A stretch of 64,000 bases of DNA from Pedobacter sp. R20-19 (lineage in GTDB: Bacteria; Bacteroidota; Bacteroidia; Sphingobacteriales; Sphingobacteriaceae), in contig NZ_JCKI01000007.1 in assembly GCF_000708265.2 (NCBI RefSeq), positions 62,001-126,000 on the forward strand. The letters run 5' to 3'. The notes below the pieces were generated by a model. The model worked only from the letters and a program-made list of their open reading frames with translations. It made no database searches and was not told the DNA's origin. This document shows, in pieces, positions 54,990 through 64,000 of this stretch. A program made the position numbers and the translations under genes. Numbering within the stretch: the first letter of the stretch is position 1; each line of letters begins with the position of its first letter.

Positions 54990-55568
54990 TTAACGGTTCA
55001 AAAGTAAAAAAACATACAGATATATCCATAATATATCTATAAAATGCCAGAAAATAGAAGCAATTTCCATTCTATAATTGCTTTTAGCAGGAGAAATATT
55101 TTTGTAGCTCCCTACTAACGCATTAATAATCAATCCAACACCACCAATAATGTGTAACAAGTGTAATCCTGAAACCACATAAATAAACGAAATTGCAGCA
55201 TTATTACCCACTAAAGTAGCACCGGTTTTGACCATACTACTCCAGGCGCTAAACTGCATAACACCAAATGCTACCGCTAAAATAACCGTTAGCCAAAGCA
55301 TATTTCGCTGAAGACTAAAGTTTAGCTTACGCATGGCTTTTGAGGCCAATACAAGTGTAATGCTACTGGCAATAATAACTAAACTGCTGTAGATAAAAGC
55401 ATCAGGCAAAACTAAACCATGCCCCTTGCCTTTTGATGCAGCAAATACCAGATAATAACTGGTAAACCCACCAAACATAATCGTTGATGATACCACAAAC
55501 AACCAGACAATAAATTTTCTGGGTTTGGGGTCAAATGTATCTTGGATCTTTTCCATTGTTAGAACCAT
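54990..55568 (-). CDS. Cytochrome c oxidase subunit III-like protein, short form
   Basis: This 192-residue protein has five transmembrane spans and the subunit III signatures VVSGLHLLHIIGGVGLIINA and IFWHFIDILWIYLYVFLLLN. It lacks the first two spans of full-length subunit III. A pair of subunit III genes, one short, is usual in Bacteroidota oxidase clusters. The start at 55568 leaves 4 bases after cyoE; the in-frame Met at 55556 is an equally good alternative. Confidence 0.88.
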   Translation of the reverse strand: MVLTMEKIQDTFDPKPRKFIVWLFVVSSTIMFGGFTSYYLVFAASKGKGHGLVLPDAFIYSSLVIIASSITLVLASKAMRKLNFSLQRNMLWLTVILAVAFGVMQFSAWSSMVKTGATLVGNNAAISFIYVVSGLHLLHIIGGVGLIINALVGSYKNISPAKSNYRMEIASIFWHFIDILWIYLYVFLLLNR

Positions 55569-55572
55569 AAAA

Positions 55573-56481
55573 TTATTGGGCTATAAAATTTAATAATAAA
55601 CCCAGCTGTACAGCTGGTATGTAAAAAAACGAACAAAACATCACCTTCTTAGCATCAGCAAGTTCCCTGTTCATTAATAATTTAAAGGCAAGCCAGCTAA
55701 ATATTAAACCTGCAATTAATGATAAACCACCCACATAATAACCACCGAAACCATATAATGTTGGTAATAAGCTTACCGGAATTAAAATTAATGTGGTTAA
55801 AAATGTAAGCAATGCTGACGTTTTATCCCTTTTTTTAGTGGGTAGTAATCTAAAACCTGCTTTTTTATAATCATCATCCAATACCCAGGCAATCGCCCAA
55901 AAGTGTGGAAATTGCCATACAAATTGAATCAAAAATAAAATTCCGGCAATGTAATAGTCAATCTCATGAAACATTTCAGCTTTCAAACTTCCAAAAGCAG
56001 CCATATAACCGATCAGTGGTGGTAATGCACCAGGTATAGCCCCTACAAAAACAGCTATTGGTGATTTTCTCTTTAAAGGAGTGTAAGCAAAAGCATATAA
56101 CAAAATTGAAAAGACAGAAAGTAAGCCCGTTTCTAGATTTAGTTTACCCAATAACCAGGTACCTAAAAATGCCATAAAAACACCTAAAATTAATCCTTGT
56201 CCGGTAGTCATTCTACCAGCCGGCATCGGACGGTCCTTTGTTCTGGACATTAACTTGTCAAGGTCTTTCTCTATAATTTCATTAAAGCAATTGGCTGCAG
56301 CAGTAACTAAAAAACCACCGACAATTAATATCAACCAGTTCCCCCAGTCTATAGATGGAATATGATTTCTCCCTACCTGCATTTTCTGTCCGATCAGAAA
56401 AGATATAGACGCAGAAAAAACGACCGTAAAAGACAGTCTGAATTTGATGAGCTTAGAAAAATCTGAAAAAACTTGTTTCAA
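55573..56481 (-). CDS. cyoE: Protoheme IX farnesyltransferase (heme O synthase)
   Basis: This 302-residue UbiA-family enzyme converts heme B to heme O in the inner membrane. It has about nine transmembrane spans, the first prenyl-binding motif NCFNEIIEKDLDKLMSRT (Asp pair) followed by KDRPMPAGRM, the YTPLKRKSPI loop, GAIPGALPPLIGY, and the second motif VLDDDYKKAGFRLLP. It starts 12 bases after ctaA, whose product completes heme A from heme O. Confidence 0.95.
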   Translation of the reverse strand: MKQVFSDFSKLIKFRLSFTVVFSASISFLIGQKMQVGRNHIPSIDWGNWLILIVGGFLVTAAANCFNEIIEKDLDKLMSRTKDRPMPAGRMTTGQGLILGVFMAFLGTWLLGKLNLETGLLSVFSILLYAFAYTPLKRKSPIAVFVGAIPGALPPLIGYMAAFGSLKAEMFHEIDYYIAGILFLIQFVWQFPHFWAIAWVLDDDYKKAGFRLLPTKKRDKTSALLTFLTTLILIPVSLLPTLYGFGGYYVGGLSLIAGLIFSWLAFKLLMNRELADAKKVMFCSFFYIPAVQLGLLLNFIAQ

Positions 56482-56493
56482 CTTCCTTAAATA

Positions 56494-57552
56494 TTATTGC
56501 TTATAAGTACTTGTCCGGTAAACCAACAAGTAGAGATAAAACTGTAAACTAAATAATAACGTAGAAAACAAAATATGCACGGCCTGCGCTGCTGGCGGAA
56601 AGGCTAAATATGCTAATGCAAATCCACTTAATAATTGTATGAGAAGCGTAACTAAAATAAATCTGGCAGTTAATAAAGGTGCCGCCTTACCACTAAAACG
56701 ATCTATCACCATCTTATATACAATCCCATTGCAAATGATTACCAAAATGGCTAAATCTCTGTGATAAGAAAATATAGCACCTAATTTTGAAATCCAGGTA
56801 TCTCTTAAACCCGTGGCCAATGACTTAGCAACAACATCAACAGATTCCCTTACTTCTGTACCCAACACAATCTGAAGGATACTAATTAATACTGTAAACA
56901 ACAAAAATCCTTTAAGCCAAAGTATCCGGTACATAATTACCGAAGGTGTTTTGTTTAGCTGTTTAGCATAGTTGTAAGTATAAATTGAAATCGCTAAAAT
57001 AACCAATGCCAGTAACATGTGTACCGTAACGACCCACTGAGCCAGATTGGTAGAAACAACGATTGATCCTAGCCAAGCCTGATATCCAACAACAAAGATA
57101 TTTAACAGACTCAATACGATAATGCGCTTTGCACTTTTTTTGTAAATAAAAGAATAAGCAAAAGTGAGTAGCAAAAAGAAACCCGCTAAAACTCCTACTA
57201 ACCTGTTTACATATTCAACCCAGGTTTTGGTTGGATTAAACTCTTCAGGAATAGTGATGCTTTTATCATGTCTGATGCGATCAGCCAGTTCGGCTTTACC
57301 CATACTTTCCAGATACTTGGCAAACTTTTCATTCTTTTTTAACCTGCCTTCAACATATTTCTGTTTGTAATTTGCCGGAAGCTGTGAAATATCTGTAGGC
57401 GGAATATACCGATCAAAGCATTTCGGCCAATCAGGGCAACCCATACCAGACCCTGTACTTCTTACAATACCGCCGGCAAATATCACCATTAAAGTAACTA
57501 TAACGGTAATAAAATTAATCCTGATAAATCGTTGTTCTGATCTGCTGATCAT
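56494..57552 (-). CDS. ctaA: Heme A synthase (COX15/CtaA family)
   Basis: This 352-residue inner-membrane enzyme has about eight transmembrane spans. It has VRSTGSGMGCPDWPKCFDRY near the N-terminus, with the Cys pair near the first periplasmic loop, WVEYVNRLVGVLAGFFLL, VVTVHMLLALVIL, LGTEVRESVD and the distal VHILFSTLLF. Histidines in these helices bind the heme substrate and cofactor. It oxidises heme O to heme A for the oxidase. The gene begins only 15 bases past a strong terminator-like hairpin that follows ctaD. Confidence 0.93.
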   Translation of the reverse strand: MISRSEQRFIRINFITVIVTLMVIFAGGIVRSTGSGMGCPDWPKCFDRYIPPTDISQLPANYKQKYVEGRLKKNEKFAKYLESMGKAELADRIRHDKSITIPEEFNPTKTWVEYVNRLVGVLAGFFLLLTFAYSFIYKKSAKRIIVLSLLNIFVVGYQAWLGSIVVSTNLAQWVVTVHMLLALVILAISIYTYNYAKQLNKTPSVIMYRILWLKGFLLFTVLISILQIVLGTEVRESVDVVAKSLATGLRDTWISKLGAIFSYHRDLAILVIICNGIVYKMVIDRFSGKAAPLLTARFILVTLLIQLLSGFALAYLAFPPAAQAVHILFSTLLFSLQFYLYLLVYRTSTYKQ

Positions 57553-57567
57553 ATACCTTTTTATGTG

Positions 57568-57612
57568 AAAAGGGTATCTGGATAAGCAGAAACTTAATCA
57601 GATACCCCTTTT
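57568..57612 (-). terminator. Strong hairpin between ctaD and ctaA
   Basis: On the minus strand, AAAAGGGGTATCTG pairs with CAGATACCCTTTT (13 bp, one bulged G) around an 18-base loop, ending in TTTT. It starts 23 bases after the ctaD stop and ends 15 bases before the ctaA ATG. It should reduce transcription into the heme and subunit III genes. Confidence 0.75.
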
Positions 57613-57634
57613 AAATTGTATAGAAGACTATTAA

Positions 57635-59515
57635 TTAGCCTTTGTTTTCTTCAACAGGGTTAGCTAATTCCCAATCCTGCTGTATTTTTTCTGCTTCTGC
57701 GTTTCCTTCAAAGTCATGAGGTAAATTAGAACTCATGGTTTGAGAGAAAGGAACCGTTTGTGGAATAAAGTCTTCATCATGACCAGGTTTGCTATAATCA
57801 TATGGCCATCTGTAAACTGTTGGGATTTCTCCTGGCCAGTTTCCATGAATATGTTCTACCGGAGCAGTCCATTCTAATGTATTGGCTTCCCAAGGATTTT
57901 GAGGTGCTACCTTACCTTTAAATATAGAATAGAAAAAGTTGAATAAAAACGCAACTTGTGCCAATGCAGCCATAATAGCAGCCCAGGTAACAAACACGTT
58001 TACAGTTAACCATTTCTTCATAAATTCAAATTCAGTAAAGGCATAATAACGACGAGGTACACCATCCAAACCTAAAAAGTGAAGTGGGAAGAATACTAAG
58101 TAAGCTGCAATAAAGGTTAACCAGAAATGCAGGTATCCTAATTTCGCATTCATCATTTTACCAAACATTCTTGGAAACCAGTGATAAACACCCGCAAGCA
58201 TACCAAATATAGCCGCAGAACCCATTACCAGGTGAAAGTGAGCTACTACAAAATAAGTATCGTGTAAGTTAATATCTAAAGATGCATTACCTAAGAAGAT
58301 ACCGGTTAAACCACCAGAGATAAAGAATGAAACTAAACCAATAGCAAATAACATTGCAGGTGTAAAACGAATATTACCACGCCATAAAGTAGCTAGATAA
58401 TTAAAGGTTTTTACAGCTGATGGTACGGCAATAATCAAAGTAGTAATCATGAATACACCACCCAATAATGGATTCATCCCGGTTACAAACATGTGGTGAC
58501 CCCATACAATAAATGAAAGTACAGTAATACCAATTAGTGAATAAACCATGGCATGGTAACCAAAAATTGGTTTACGTGAGTTAACCGAGATTACTTCTGA
58601 TGAAATACCCAATGCTGGCATAATTACAATATATACCTCAGGGTGACCTAAGAACCAGAATAAGTGTTGCCATAAAATTGGAGAACCACCTTCATTTGGT
58701 AATATGGTTGTACCCATTACGATATCAGAAAGATAGAAACTGGTACCAAAACTACGATCAAATACCATCAATACCACACCTGCTACAAGAACGGGGAAAG
58801 ATAAAATACCTAAAATAGCGGTTAAAAAGAAAGCCCAGATTGGTAATGGCATTTTCCACAAGTCCATTCCTTTAGTACGCATGTTTAAAATCGTACTTAC
58901 ATAGTTGATACCACCCATTAAAGAGGATGCCACAAAAAGTACCATACTGATTAACCATAAGGTCATCCCCATACCAGATCCAGGCATTGCCTTAGCAACA
59001 ACAGAAAGCGGAGGATAAACCGTCCAGCCACCAGATGCAGGTCCTGTTTGAATAAAGAATGAAGACATCATGATCACACAAGCGGTGAAAAAGAACCAGT
59101 ATGAAAGCATATTTAAGAATGGCGATGCCATATCTCTCGCTCCGATTTGAAGTGGAATTAATAAGTTACTAAATGTACCACTCAAACCCGCAGTTAATAC
59201 GAAGAATACCATAATGGTACCATGAATCGTAACCAGCGCTAAATAAAAGTCTGGTTTAATACGTCCACCTTCAGCCCATTTACCTAAAAATGTTTCCAGG
59301 AAAGGGAAGTTTTGATCTGGCCATGCCAATTGAATACGGAATAATATTGATAAGCCCATCGCAATAACTGCCATGATAATACCCGTGATTAGGAATTGCT
59401 TAGCAATCATTTTGTGATCCATGCTGAAGATATACTTGGAAATCAAGGTTTCCTTGTGGTGTCCATGATCAGCGTGATCGTGATTGTGTTCGTCGTGTAA
59501 TGCTATTGTTGACAT
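57635..59515 (-). CDS. ctaD: Cytochrome c oxidase subunit I
   Basis: This 626-residue catalytic subunit has twelve or more transmembrane spans. Key sites are visible: WQHLFWFLGHPEVYIVIMPA (CuB His and cross-linked Tyr), VWGHHMFVTGM (the CuB His pair), and HDTYFVVAHFHLVMGSA (heme ligands). IHGTIMVFFVLTAG holds the low-spin heme His. This pattern, with HPEVY and a K-channel-type arrangement, fits an A-type oxidase. The N-terminus is His-rich (DEHNHDHADHGHHK), which may buffer copper. It follows ctaC by 23 bases and a strong hairpin follows it. Confidence 0.97.
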   Translation of the reverse strand: MSTIALHDEHNHDHADHGHHKETLISKYIFSMDHKMIAKQFLITGIIMAVIAMGLSILFRIQLAWPDQNFPFLETFLGKWAEGGRIKPDFYLALVTIHGTIMVFFVLTAGLSGTFSNLLIPLQIGARDMASPFLNMLSYWFFFTACVIMMSSFFIQTGPASGGWTVYPPLSVVAKAMPGSGMGMTLWLISMVLFVASSLMGGINYVSTILNMRTKGMDLWKMPLPIWAFFLTAILGILSFPVLVAGVVLMVFDRSFGTSFYLSDIVMGTTILPNEGGSPILWQHLFWFLGHPEVYIVIMPALGISSEVISVNSRKPIFGYHAMVYSLIGITVLSFIVWGHHMFVTGMNPLLGGVFMITTLIIAVPSAVKTFNYLATLWRGNIRFTPAMLFAIGLVSFFISGGLTGIFLGNASLDINLHDTYFVVAHFHLVMGSAAIFGMLAGVYHWFPRMFGKMMNAKLGYLHFWLTFIAAYLVFFPLHFLGLDGVPRRYYAFTEFEFMKKWLTVNVFVTWAAIMAALAQVAFLFNFFYSIFKGKVAPQNPWEANTLEWTAPVEHIHGNWPGEIPTVYRWPYDYSKPGHDEDFIPQTVPFSQTMSSNLPHDFEGNAEAEKIQQDWELANPVEENKG

Positions 59516-59538
59516 AATTCTTTCGCTCTGCGGTAATA

Positions 59539-60771
59539 TTATTTATTTAAAGCCATTTGGTTAGTTTTCACAGCTGCCGAATCTTTAGCTGTTGAATCTG
59601 ATGCTGCTTTAGGAGCAGCAGGAGCAACCGGCAAATTAAATTGTTTTCTTAAATCATCATTTAAGTATGTTTTCTGTTCAGCTATCCACGTTTTGTATTC
59701 AGCATCAGAAACTACCCTTACAACTTTTTGCATATTGTAGTGACCTGATCCACAGATTTTAGCACACAAAATAATGAACTTAAAGTTAGGATCATTCGTT
59801 TCTTGCTGCATCTCAGCAGTAGTTTTAGTTGGCGTAAATTCAAAGAAAGTTTTCATACCAGGAACAGTATTCAACTGTACCCTGAAATGCGGCATATAAA
59901 AACTATGAATCACATCTTTACTCGTTAAAATCAACTTTACTGGCTTACCAACCGGAAGAACCATTTCATCAGCCATTTCATCATCACGTGAGTTAATGTC
60001 TTTGAAATCGATACCCAATTGATTGGTAGCGGTGGTTAATTTATAGTTTTTAGTCCCTACAATACCATCAGCTCCAGGATAACGGATAGACCATTTGAAC
60101 TGCTCTGAAGTAACCTCAATCTGTAAAGGCTTATGATTTGGATCTTCAACTTTGAAGAAAATTGATCTCCAGGTTAAGAAACCCATTAATACCAATACCG
60201 TTAAAACTAAAGCAGGAACAATTGTCCAGATTTTTTCAATGGTATTATTATGTGGATAGTAGTAAGCTTTTCTTTTAGCAGAGTATCTGTAGATATAAGA
60301 AAATCCGAATAATAAAATGTGTGTAGCAATAAATACAATGGTAGTGATGATCAATGTTAAATTAAACATTTCATCAATTTTCTTACCATGCTCAGAAGCT
60401 GCAGCCGGTAACAACATTGAACCATGAACGGTATATTCCCAATACACACCATATAAACCTAAAACAAGGAACAAGGCAAATAAACTTGCATGAACTCTGT
60501 TCCAGTTGATTCCTACAGGCTTACCTTGTGCTTCGCGGCTTAACTCATATACCTTTATTGATTTACCAATAATTGCAATGAACAAACATACGGCCAGGAA
60601 AATCAGAATATAAAAAATTACTGATTTATAAATCTCACCCATATCAACCTTCGGTGCCGCTGCAGCACCTGCTGCTGCCTCTTGCGCAAATGCGCTCGTG
60701 TTTGCGAAAACAGTAAGTAGTACTGCTAAAGCTGCGGTCGTTTTATTCGTGATAAACTTTCTTAAACTCAT
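59539..60771 (-). CDS. ctaC: Cytochrome c oxidase subunit II
   Basis: This 410-residue subunit has a signal peptide (ALAVLLTVFANTSAFAQ), three hydrophobic spans rather than the usual two, and the CuA cupredoxin domain. CuA ligands are in DVIHSFYMPHFRVQLN (His) and CAKICGSGHYNM (two Cys, His, Met). EQFKWSIRYPGADG is the electron-entry aromatic segment. It accepts electrons from cytochrome c or the alternative complex III. The C-terminus has an Ala/Pro/Lys-rich tail (LPVAPAAPKAASDS) of unknown use. It lies 72 bases after actF. Confidence 0.95.
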   Translation of the reverse strand: MSLRKFITNKTTAALAVLLTVFANTSAFAQEAAAGAAAAPKVDMGEIYKSVIFYILIFLAVCLFIAIIGKSIKVYELSREAQGKPVGINWNRVHASLFALFLVLGLYGVYWEYTVHGSMLLPAAASEHGKKIDEMFNLTLIITTIVFIATHILLFGFSYIYRYSAKRKAYYYPHNNTIEKIWTIVPALVLTVLVLMGFLTWRSIFFKVEDPNHKPLQIEVTSEQFKWSIRYPGADGIVGTKNYKLTTATNQLGIDFKDINSRDDEMADEMVLPVGKPVKLILTSKDVIHSFYMPHFRVQLNTVPGMKTFFEFTPTKTTAEMQQETNDPNFKFIILCAKICGSGHYNMQKVVRVVSDAEYKTWIAEQKTYLNDDLRKQFNLPVAPAAPKAASDSTAKDSAAVKTNQMALNK

Positions 60772-60843
60772 TTTCTTAAAAGTAGTACGCTGTACTGCTA
60801 ATTATAATAATAATATAAATATTTGCCCTTATAATGTCACCCG

Positions 60844-62067
60844 CTATAGTTGGTGATGCAAACTTTCTTGTAATAATGGATGATTTTTTGCAATCAAAGG
60901 TTTTTTACTCAACGATGTTAAGACCGTAAAGGTAAACAATCCTACGAAACCTATTGCAGTTCCGATTTCAACAATACCAAATCCATTATGCCCATCTTCT
61001 ACTGCGCCTGGCATAATCATCTGATAATAATCAACCCAGTGACCCAACAACACTACAATTGATACGAACAATAATTTCACATCAGTTCTTTTATTATCCC
61101 TGTCCATTAATAATAATACCGGAGCAAGGAAGTTCATAGCCAGGTTTAAGAAGAACCAGAATTTGTAATATTCAAAGCGTTTGTAGAAATAAACAGTTTC
61201 TTCAGGCATGTTTGCATAGTAGATCAGTAAGAACTGTGCAAACCATACATAAGTCCAGAAAATAGAGAAACCAAAGATAAACTGACCTAAGTTATGCAAA
61301 TGACTGTTGTTAACCCATTGCATATAACCAGCTCTTCTTAATAAGATAAGAATAATGGCGATAGTGGCTAAACTGCTTACCCACATGGCTGCGAAGTTAT
61401 ACCAACCAAACATGGTAGAGAACCAGTGTGCCTCTAATGACATAATGGTATCAAAAGCAAAAATTGGGGTGGTAAAACCGTAGATTACTAAGAAGATACA
61501 AGCATTTTTAAATCCTTTTCTATATGATTCCAGGCCACCTGCTAAATCTTCATTATAGGAAAGTTTAACAAAAAGCATAGCGAAAATGCTATACACCCCT
61601 AAAAATACAACCTGACGACCTAAAAAGAAAGGTACGTTTAAGAAAACGGATTTCCCTGCAATCAGTGAATCATAGTTAGGGCTATTTGGATCCGTTAATC
61701 CATCAGCATGCCAGTGATGATAGAGATTATGTGTATATAAACCTGCTGAAATAATTACAACTAGTATTACAGCTGCAATTGGCAAAGTTTTAGCCATTGC
61801 TTGCGGTACACGTAAAATAGATGCAGACCAACCAGCCTGAGCTACGTATTGAACAGCCAGGAAAAACATACCCGACATACAAACGCATGCAAAGTAGTAT
61901 CCCATAAGCAACAGGTTGGCAAAAGTACGCTCATGCATTACTTTATCTCCAGCAATAAAACCATAAGCAACAGCAGCGATACCTAAAGCGATACCGACTA
62001 TACTTAAAGTTTTTACTTTTCCTGTAAACTCAAATTGTTCACTAAAATTAATATTGTGAGTTCCCAT
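60844..62067 (-). CDS. actF: Alternative complex III subunit ActF (quinol:cytochrome c oxidoreductase)
   Basis: This 407-residue integral membrane protein has about ten spans, with the family segments FVTGKVKTL-like FTGKVKTLSIVGIALGIAA, YNFAAMWVSSLATIAIIL and FWTYVWFAQFLLIYYANMPE. ActF is related to ActC/NrfD and forms half of the membrane arm in alternative complex III. It starts 15 bases after actE and precedes ctaC, the usual Bacteroidota order in which complex III and oxidase form one supercomplex. Confidence 0.92.
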   Translation of the reverse strand: MGTHNINFSEQFEFTGKVKTLSIVGIALGIAAVAYGFIAGDKVMHERTFANLLLMGYYFACVCMSGMFFLAVQYVAQAGWSASILRVPQAMAKTLPIAAVILVVIISAGLYTHNLYHHWHADGLTDPNSPNYDSLIAGKSVFLNVPFFLGRQVVFLGVYSIFAMLFVKLSYNEDLAGGLESYRKGFKNACIFLVIYGFTTPIFAFDTIMSLEAHWFSTMFGWYNFAAMWVSSLATIAIILILLRRAGYMQWVNNSHLHNLGQFIFGFSIFWTYVWFAQFLLIYYANMPEETVYFYKRFEYYKFWFFLNLAMNFLAPVLLLMDRDNKRTDVKLLFVSIVVLLGHWVDYYQMIMPGAVEDGHNGFGIVEIGTAIGFVGLFTFTVLTSLSKKPLIAKNHPLLQESLHHQL

Positions 62068-62082
62068 TTATATTCTGCTTTA

Positions 62083-62679
62083 CTATTGTCCTTTTTGTAA
62101 TTGTTGAACATACATCACTACTTTCCAACGATCTGTTGGCGTAATTTGTGAAGCATGCGAGCCCATGTTATTTACACCATAAGTAATGGTGTGATAAATT
62201 TTACCAGCGGTAAGATCTACCATGTTGCCTCCTCTTGAAGAAGCACCAGTTTGATAAGCAGGAACACCACTAAATTTCTCAATTTTTACTAAGTGTCCTT
62301 GTCCATCTCCTTTATCACCGTGGCAAGGGCTACAAAAAACGGTGAACAAATGTTTACCAGCTGCCAGGTTAAGGGTATCAACAGGTAATGGATTTACCAT
62401 ACTCACACCTGCTGCTTCATATCCCTCTTTTGTATTTGGATACTCATCGTATTCTGTAAAACCAACAGGTTTCGTGTTTGCAGGTGGTAACTGAGCCGCA
62501 TGACCTTTAAAACTAGGTACGTGAGCCGTATCAACTGGCTGATCCGGATTTAAAGCAATCGGATCATACATATTCCTGGCATATTCTAAACCAGTACTGC
62601 GTTTATCTTTACAAGCGGTGAAGGTAGTTGCAAAAGCAATAGCTAAAAGCGCTGTATAAACAAATTTATTCTTATTCAT
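62083..62679 (-). CDS. actE: Alternative complex III mono-heme cytochrome c subunit ActE
   Basis: The start at 62679 gives a clean lipoprotein signal (MNKNKFVYTALLAIAFATTF, then TAC); a longer frame from 62700 exists. The mature protein has one heme c site, CSPCHGDKGDG, with a likely Met axial ligand near GVNNMGSHASQI. Members carry electrons from the complex to the oxidase in the periplasm. The start codon overlaps the actD stop by 8 bases, indicating translational coupling. Confidence 0.92.
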   Translation of the reverse strand: MNKNKFVYTALLAIAFATTFTACKDKRSTGLEYARNMYDPIALNPDQPVDTAHVPSFKGHAAQLPPANTKPVGFTEYDEYPNTKEGYEAAGVSMVNPLPVDTLNLAAGKHLFTVFCSPCHGDKGDGQGHLVKIEKFSGVPAYQTGASSRGGNMVDLTAGKIYHTITYGVNNMGSHASQITPTDRWKVVMYVQQLQKGQ

Positions 62680-63208
62680 AGCTAATGTACTTCCTTTCAT
62701 TATACTTTACTTCTAAAGCACCGGCATCTTTTAATAATCCATCAATTACAGTATGTGCTGCATTATCTTTTGCATCAATTGCGATCACGAAACGATCATC
62801 AGTTGCACGAAGATCCATTACTCTTGGAGCTCTTCCTGGAAACAAATGCGTAGATGCATAATAGGTTAATACCATACCGAAAGCACAAAATAGTACCGTT
62901 AGCTCGAACATTATCGGAATAAAATCTGGCAAGGCAAAAGATGGTTTACCACCGATATTTACTTTCCAGTCAATCACTGCACAGAAATAAATCAATGCAA
63001 ATGCTGCACAAGTTCCGGTAATACCAAAGCAAAACGCTGCGATATCAATCCTAGATCTTTTAATTCCCAATTTGGCTTCTATTCCGTGGATAGGCATTGG
63101 GGTATATACATCATGAATACTGATGTTATTTTCCTGAAGCTTTTCGATGCCATGCATCATTTCATCAGGATCGCCAAAACTGCCTAAAATATATTTGATA
63201 TTACTCAT
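62672..63208 (-). CDS. actD: Alternative complex III subunit ActD (DUF3341)
   Basis: This 178-residue protein has the DUF3341 opening (LGSFGDPDEMMHGIEKLQEN, then DVYTPMPIHGIEAKLG), two transmembrane helices (about 57-75 and 100-122) and the FPGRAPRVMDLRATDDRFVI C-terminal block. It is a structural subunit of alternative complex III. It starts 2 bases after actC and overlaps actE. Confidence 0.93.
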   Translation of the reverse strand: MSNIKYILGSFGDPDEMMHGIEKLQENNISIHDVYTPMPIHGIEAKLGIKRSRIDIAAFCFGITGTCAAFALIYFCAVIDWKVNIGGKPSFALPDFIPIMFELTVLFCAFGMVLTYYASTHLFPGRAPRVMDLRATDDRFVIAIDAKDNAAHTVIDGLLKDAGALEVKYNERKYISYE

Positions 63209-63210
63209 TG

Positions 63211-64000
63211 TTATATTTTTGCGTAATCTTCTTGTTTAACACTATCAAATTTCTGTAAAGACTCTACGTATTCAGCAACGTACTCCTTATTCTCATGACC
63301 TTCTTTAATCTGTTTCATTTTAGCTTGCTCACTTGCAGATTTTAATAACAATTTAACCTCTGCAATAGCAATTGAAGGTAATACCCTTAAGAACAACAAG
63401 AATAAAGTAAAGAATAAGCCGATTGAACCCACGAATACACTTACATCAACCCAGGTTGGATAAAACATTGCCCAACTTGACGGGATATAATCGCGGTGTA
63501 ATGAGGTTACGATAATTACGAAACGTTCAAACCACATACCAATGTTTACTACTATTGATAAGATCCAGGTTGCACGAATGCTTAAACGGATCTTTTTGAA
63601 CCAAAGTAACTGTGGAGAAATAACGTTACAAGTCATCATCATCCAATATGCCCACCAGTAAGGACCAGTAGATCTGTTGATGAAGGCGTACTGCTCATAT
63701 TCAGATCCTGAATACCAGGCAATAAAAAATTCTGTTAAGTATGCAACACCTACAATTGATCCTGTTAAGATAATGATTTTATTCATCGACTCAATGTGGA
63801 ACATCGTGATGTAGTTTTCAAGTCCTAATACTTTACGGGCAACCAATAATAAGGTTAATACCATCGCAAATCCTGAGAAAATCGCTCCAGCTACAAAGTA
63901 TGGAGGGAAGATGGTGGTGTGCCATCCCGGAATTACCGATGTTGCAAAGTCCATTGATACAATCGTGTGTACCGAAAGTACCAGTGGTGTAGAGATACCT
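63211..64000 (-). CDS. actC: Alternative complex III membrane subunit ActC (NrfD/PsrC family), C-terminal part, cut by window edge
   Basis: The open frame continues past an internal Met to the right edge with no stop. The first visible residues, [20 protein letters not shown], and the following [20 protein letters not shown], are internal sequence of this family. Further spans include [20 protein letters not shown] and [20 protein letters not shown]. About 263 residues are visible of an expected 450-500. ActC is the NrfD-like quinol-oxidising membrane subunit. The tail is a charged cytosolic helix (EHKE-like [19 protein letters not shown]). Confidence 0.92.
   Translation of the reverse strand, partial: GISTPLVLSVHTIVSMDFATSVIPGWHTTIFPPYFVAGAIFSGFAMVLTLLLVARKVLGLENYITMFHIESMNKIIILTGSIVGVAYLTEFFIAWYSGSEYEQYAFINRSTGPYWWAYWMMMTCNVISPQLLWFKKIRLSIRATWILSIVVNIGMWFERFVIIVTSLHRDYIPSSWAMFYPTWVDVSVFVGSIGLFFTLFLLFLRVLPSIAIAEVKLLLKSASEQAKMKQIKEGHENKEYVAEYVESLQKFDSVKQEDYAKI

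Noticed and set aside
60781..60799. Terminator between actF and ctaC
   Set aside because: AGTAGTAC and GTACTGCT form an 8-bp stem, but on the coding (minus) strand it has a C-A mismatch. It also lies just before ctaC, leaving no room for a new promoter; a weak leader hairpin is all that can be said.

Overview
The window looks like a chromosomal segment of a Sphingobacteriaceae-type Bacteroidota (Pedobacter or a close relative). The evidence is a type IX secretion (T9SS) adhesin with a gliding-type C-terminal domain, a SusC/SusD locus with ECF sigma and FecR, subtype-iii type VI secretion (T6SS) tube and spike genes, an alternative complex III plus cytochrome c oxidase cluster, AT-rich DNA, TAnnTTTG promoter elements and weak Shine-Dalgarno sites. 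Nearly every gene is on the minus strand; the one clear plus-strand gene is a STAND-type NTPase at 18576-21155. I see no rRNA, tRNA, CRISPR array, transposase or prophage.

Layout from left to right. (1) 1-1665: the N-terminal 555 codons of a LanB-type lanthipeptide dehydratase that runs off the left edge. (2) 1786-18361: a T9SS surface-adhesin operon made of a 4506-residue repeat adhesin, a PorP/SprF outer-membrane protein and an OmpA/PD40 protein. It is divergent from the STAND NTPase. (3) 21306-23679: an OmpA lipoprotein, a DUF2461 protein, a DUF983 protein and a small membrane protein. (4) 23956-42079: an orphan T6SS spike, effector and immunity island. In transcription order it has two tssD genes, vgrG, a 58-codon protein, a SleB-like candidate effector, a lipoprotein, a cytosolic protein, a DUF4280 PAAR-like protein, a 927-residue OmpA-domain protein and a lipoprotein. 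After these comes a tail of broken and duplicated copies of the OmpA-domain protein and of a paralogous lipoprotein family. (5) 42446-52410: a Sus-type nutrient uptake operon with its sigma/FecR pair. (6) 52569-64000: terminal oxidase and alternative complex III genes, running off the right edge inside actC.

How the genes work together. The adhesin would cross the outer membrane by T9SS with help from its SprF partner. The T6SS island supplies tube and spike parts plus cargo, but no sheath, membrane-complex or ClpV genes lie here, so it would depend on a core machine elsewhere. ECF sigma and FecR probably sense transport through SusC and switch on the Sus operon, whose zinc metallohydrolase works at the surface. 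ActC-F pass electrons from quinol to the oxidase built from CtaC, CtaD and the CtaE/CtaF-type subunits. CtaA and CyoE make its heme A.

The most unusual parts are: the T6SS island, with its repeated OmpA-domain candidate effector and lipoprotein bank, including two single-base frameshifts in short homopolymers; a 41-bp sequence found almost unchanged at 23.7 kb and 42.4 kb, once directly upstream of a leaderless-looking promoter; a 30-bp palindrome upstream of vgrG; the 2517-bp and 807-bp internal duplications of the adhesin; and a Sco-like protein in the oxidase cluster that has lost its copper ligands. All family assignments are by eye from translated sequence.
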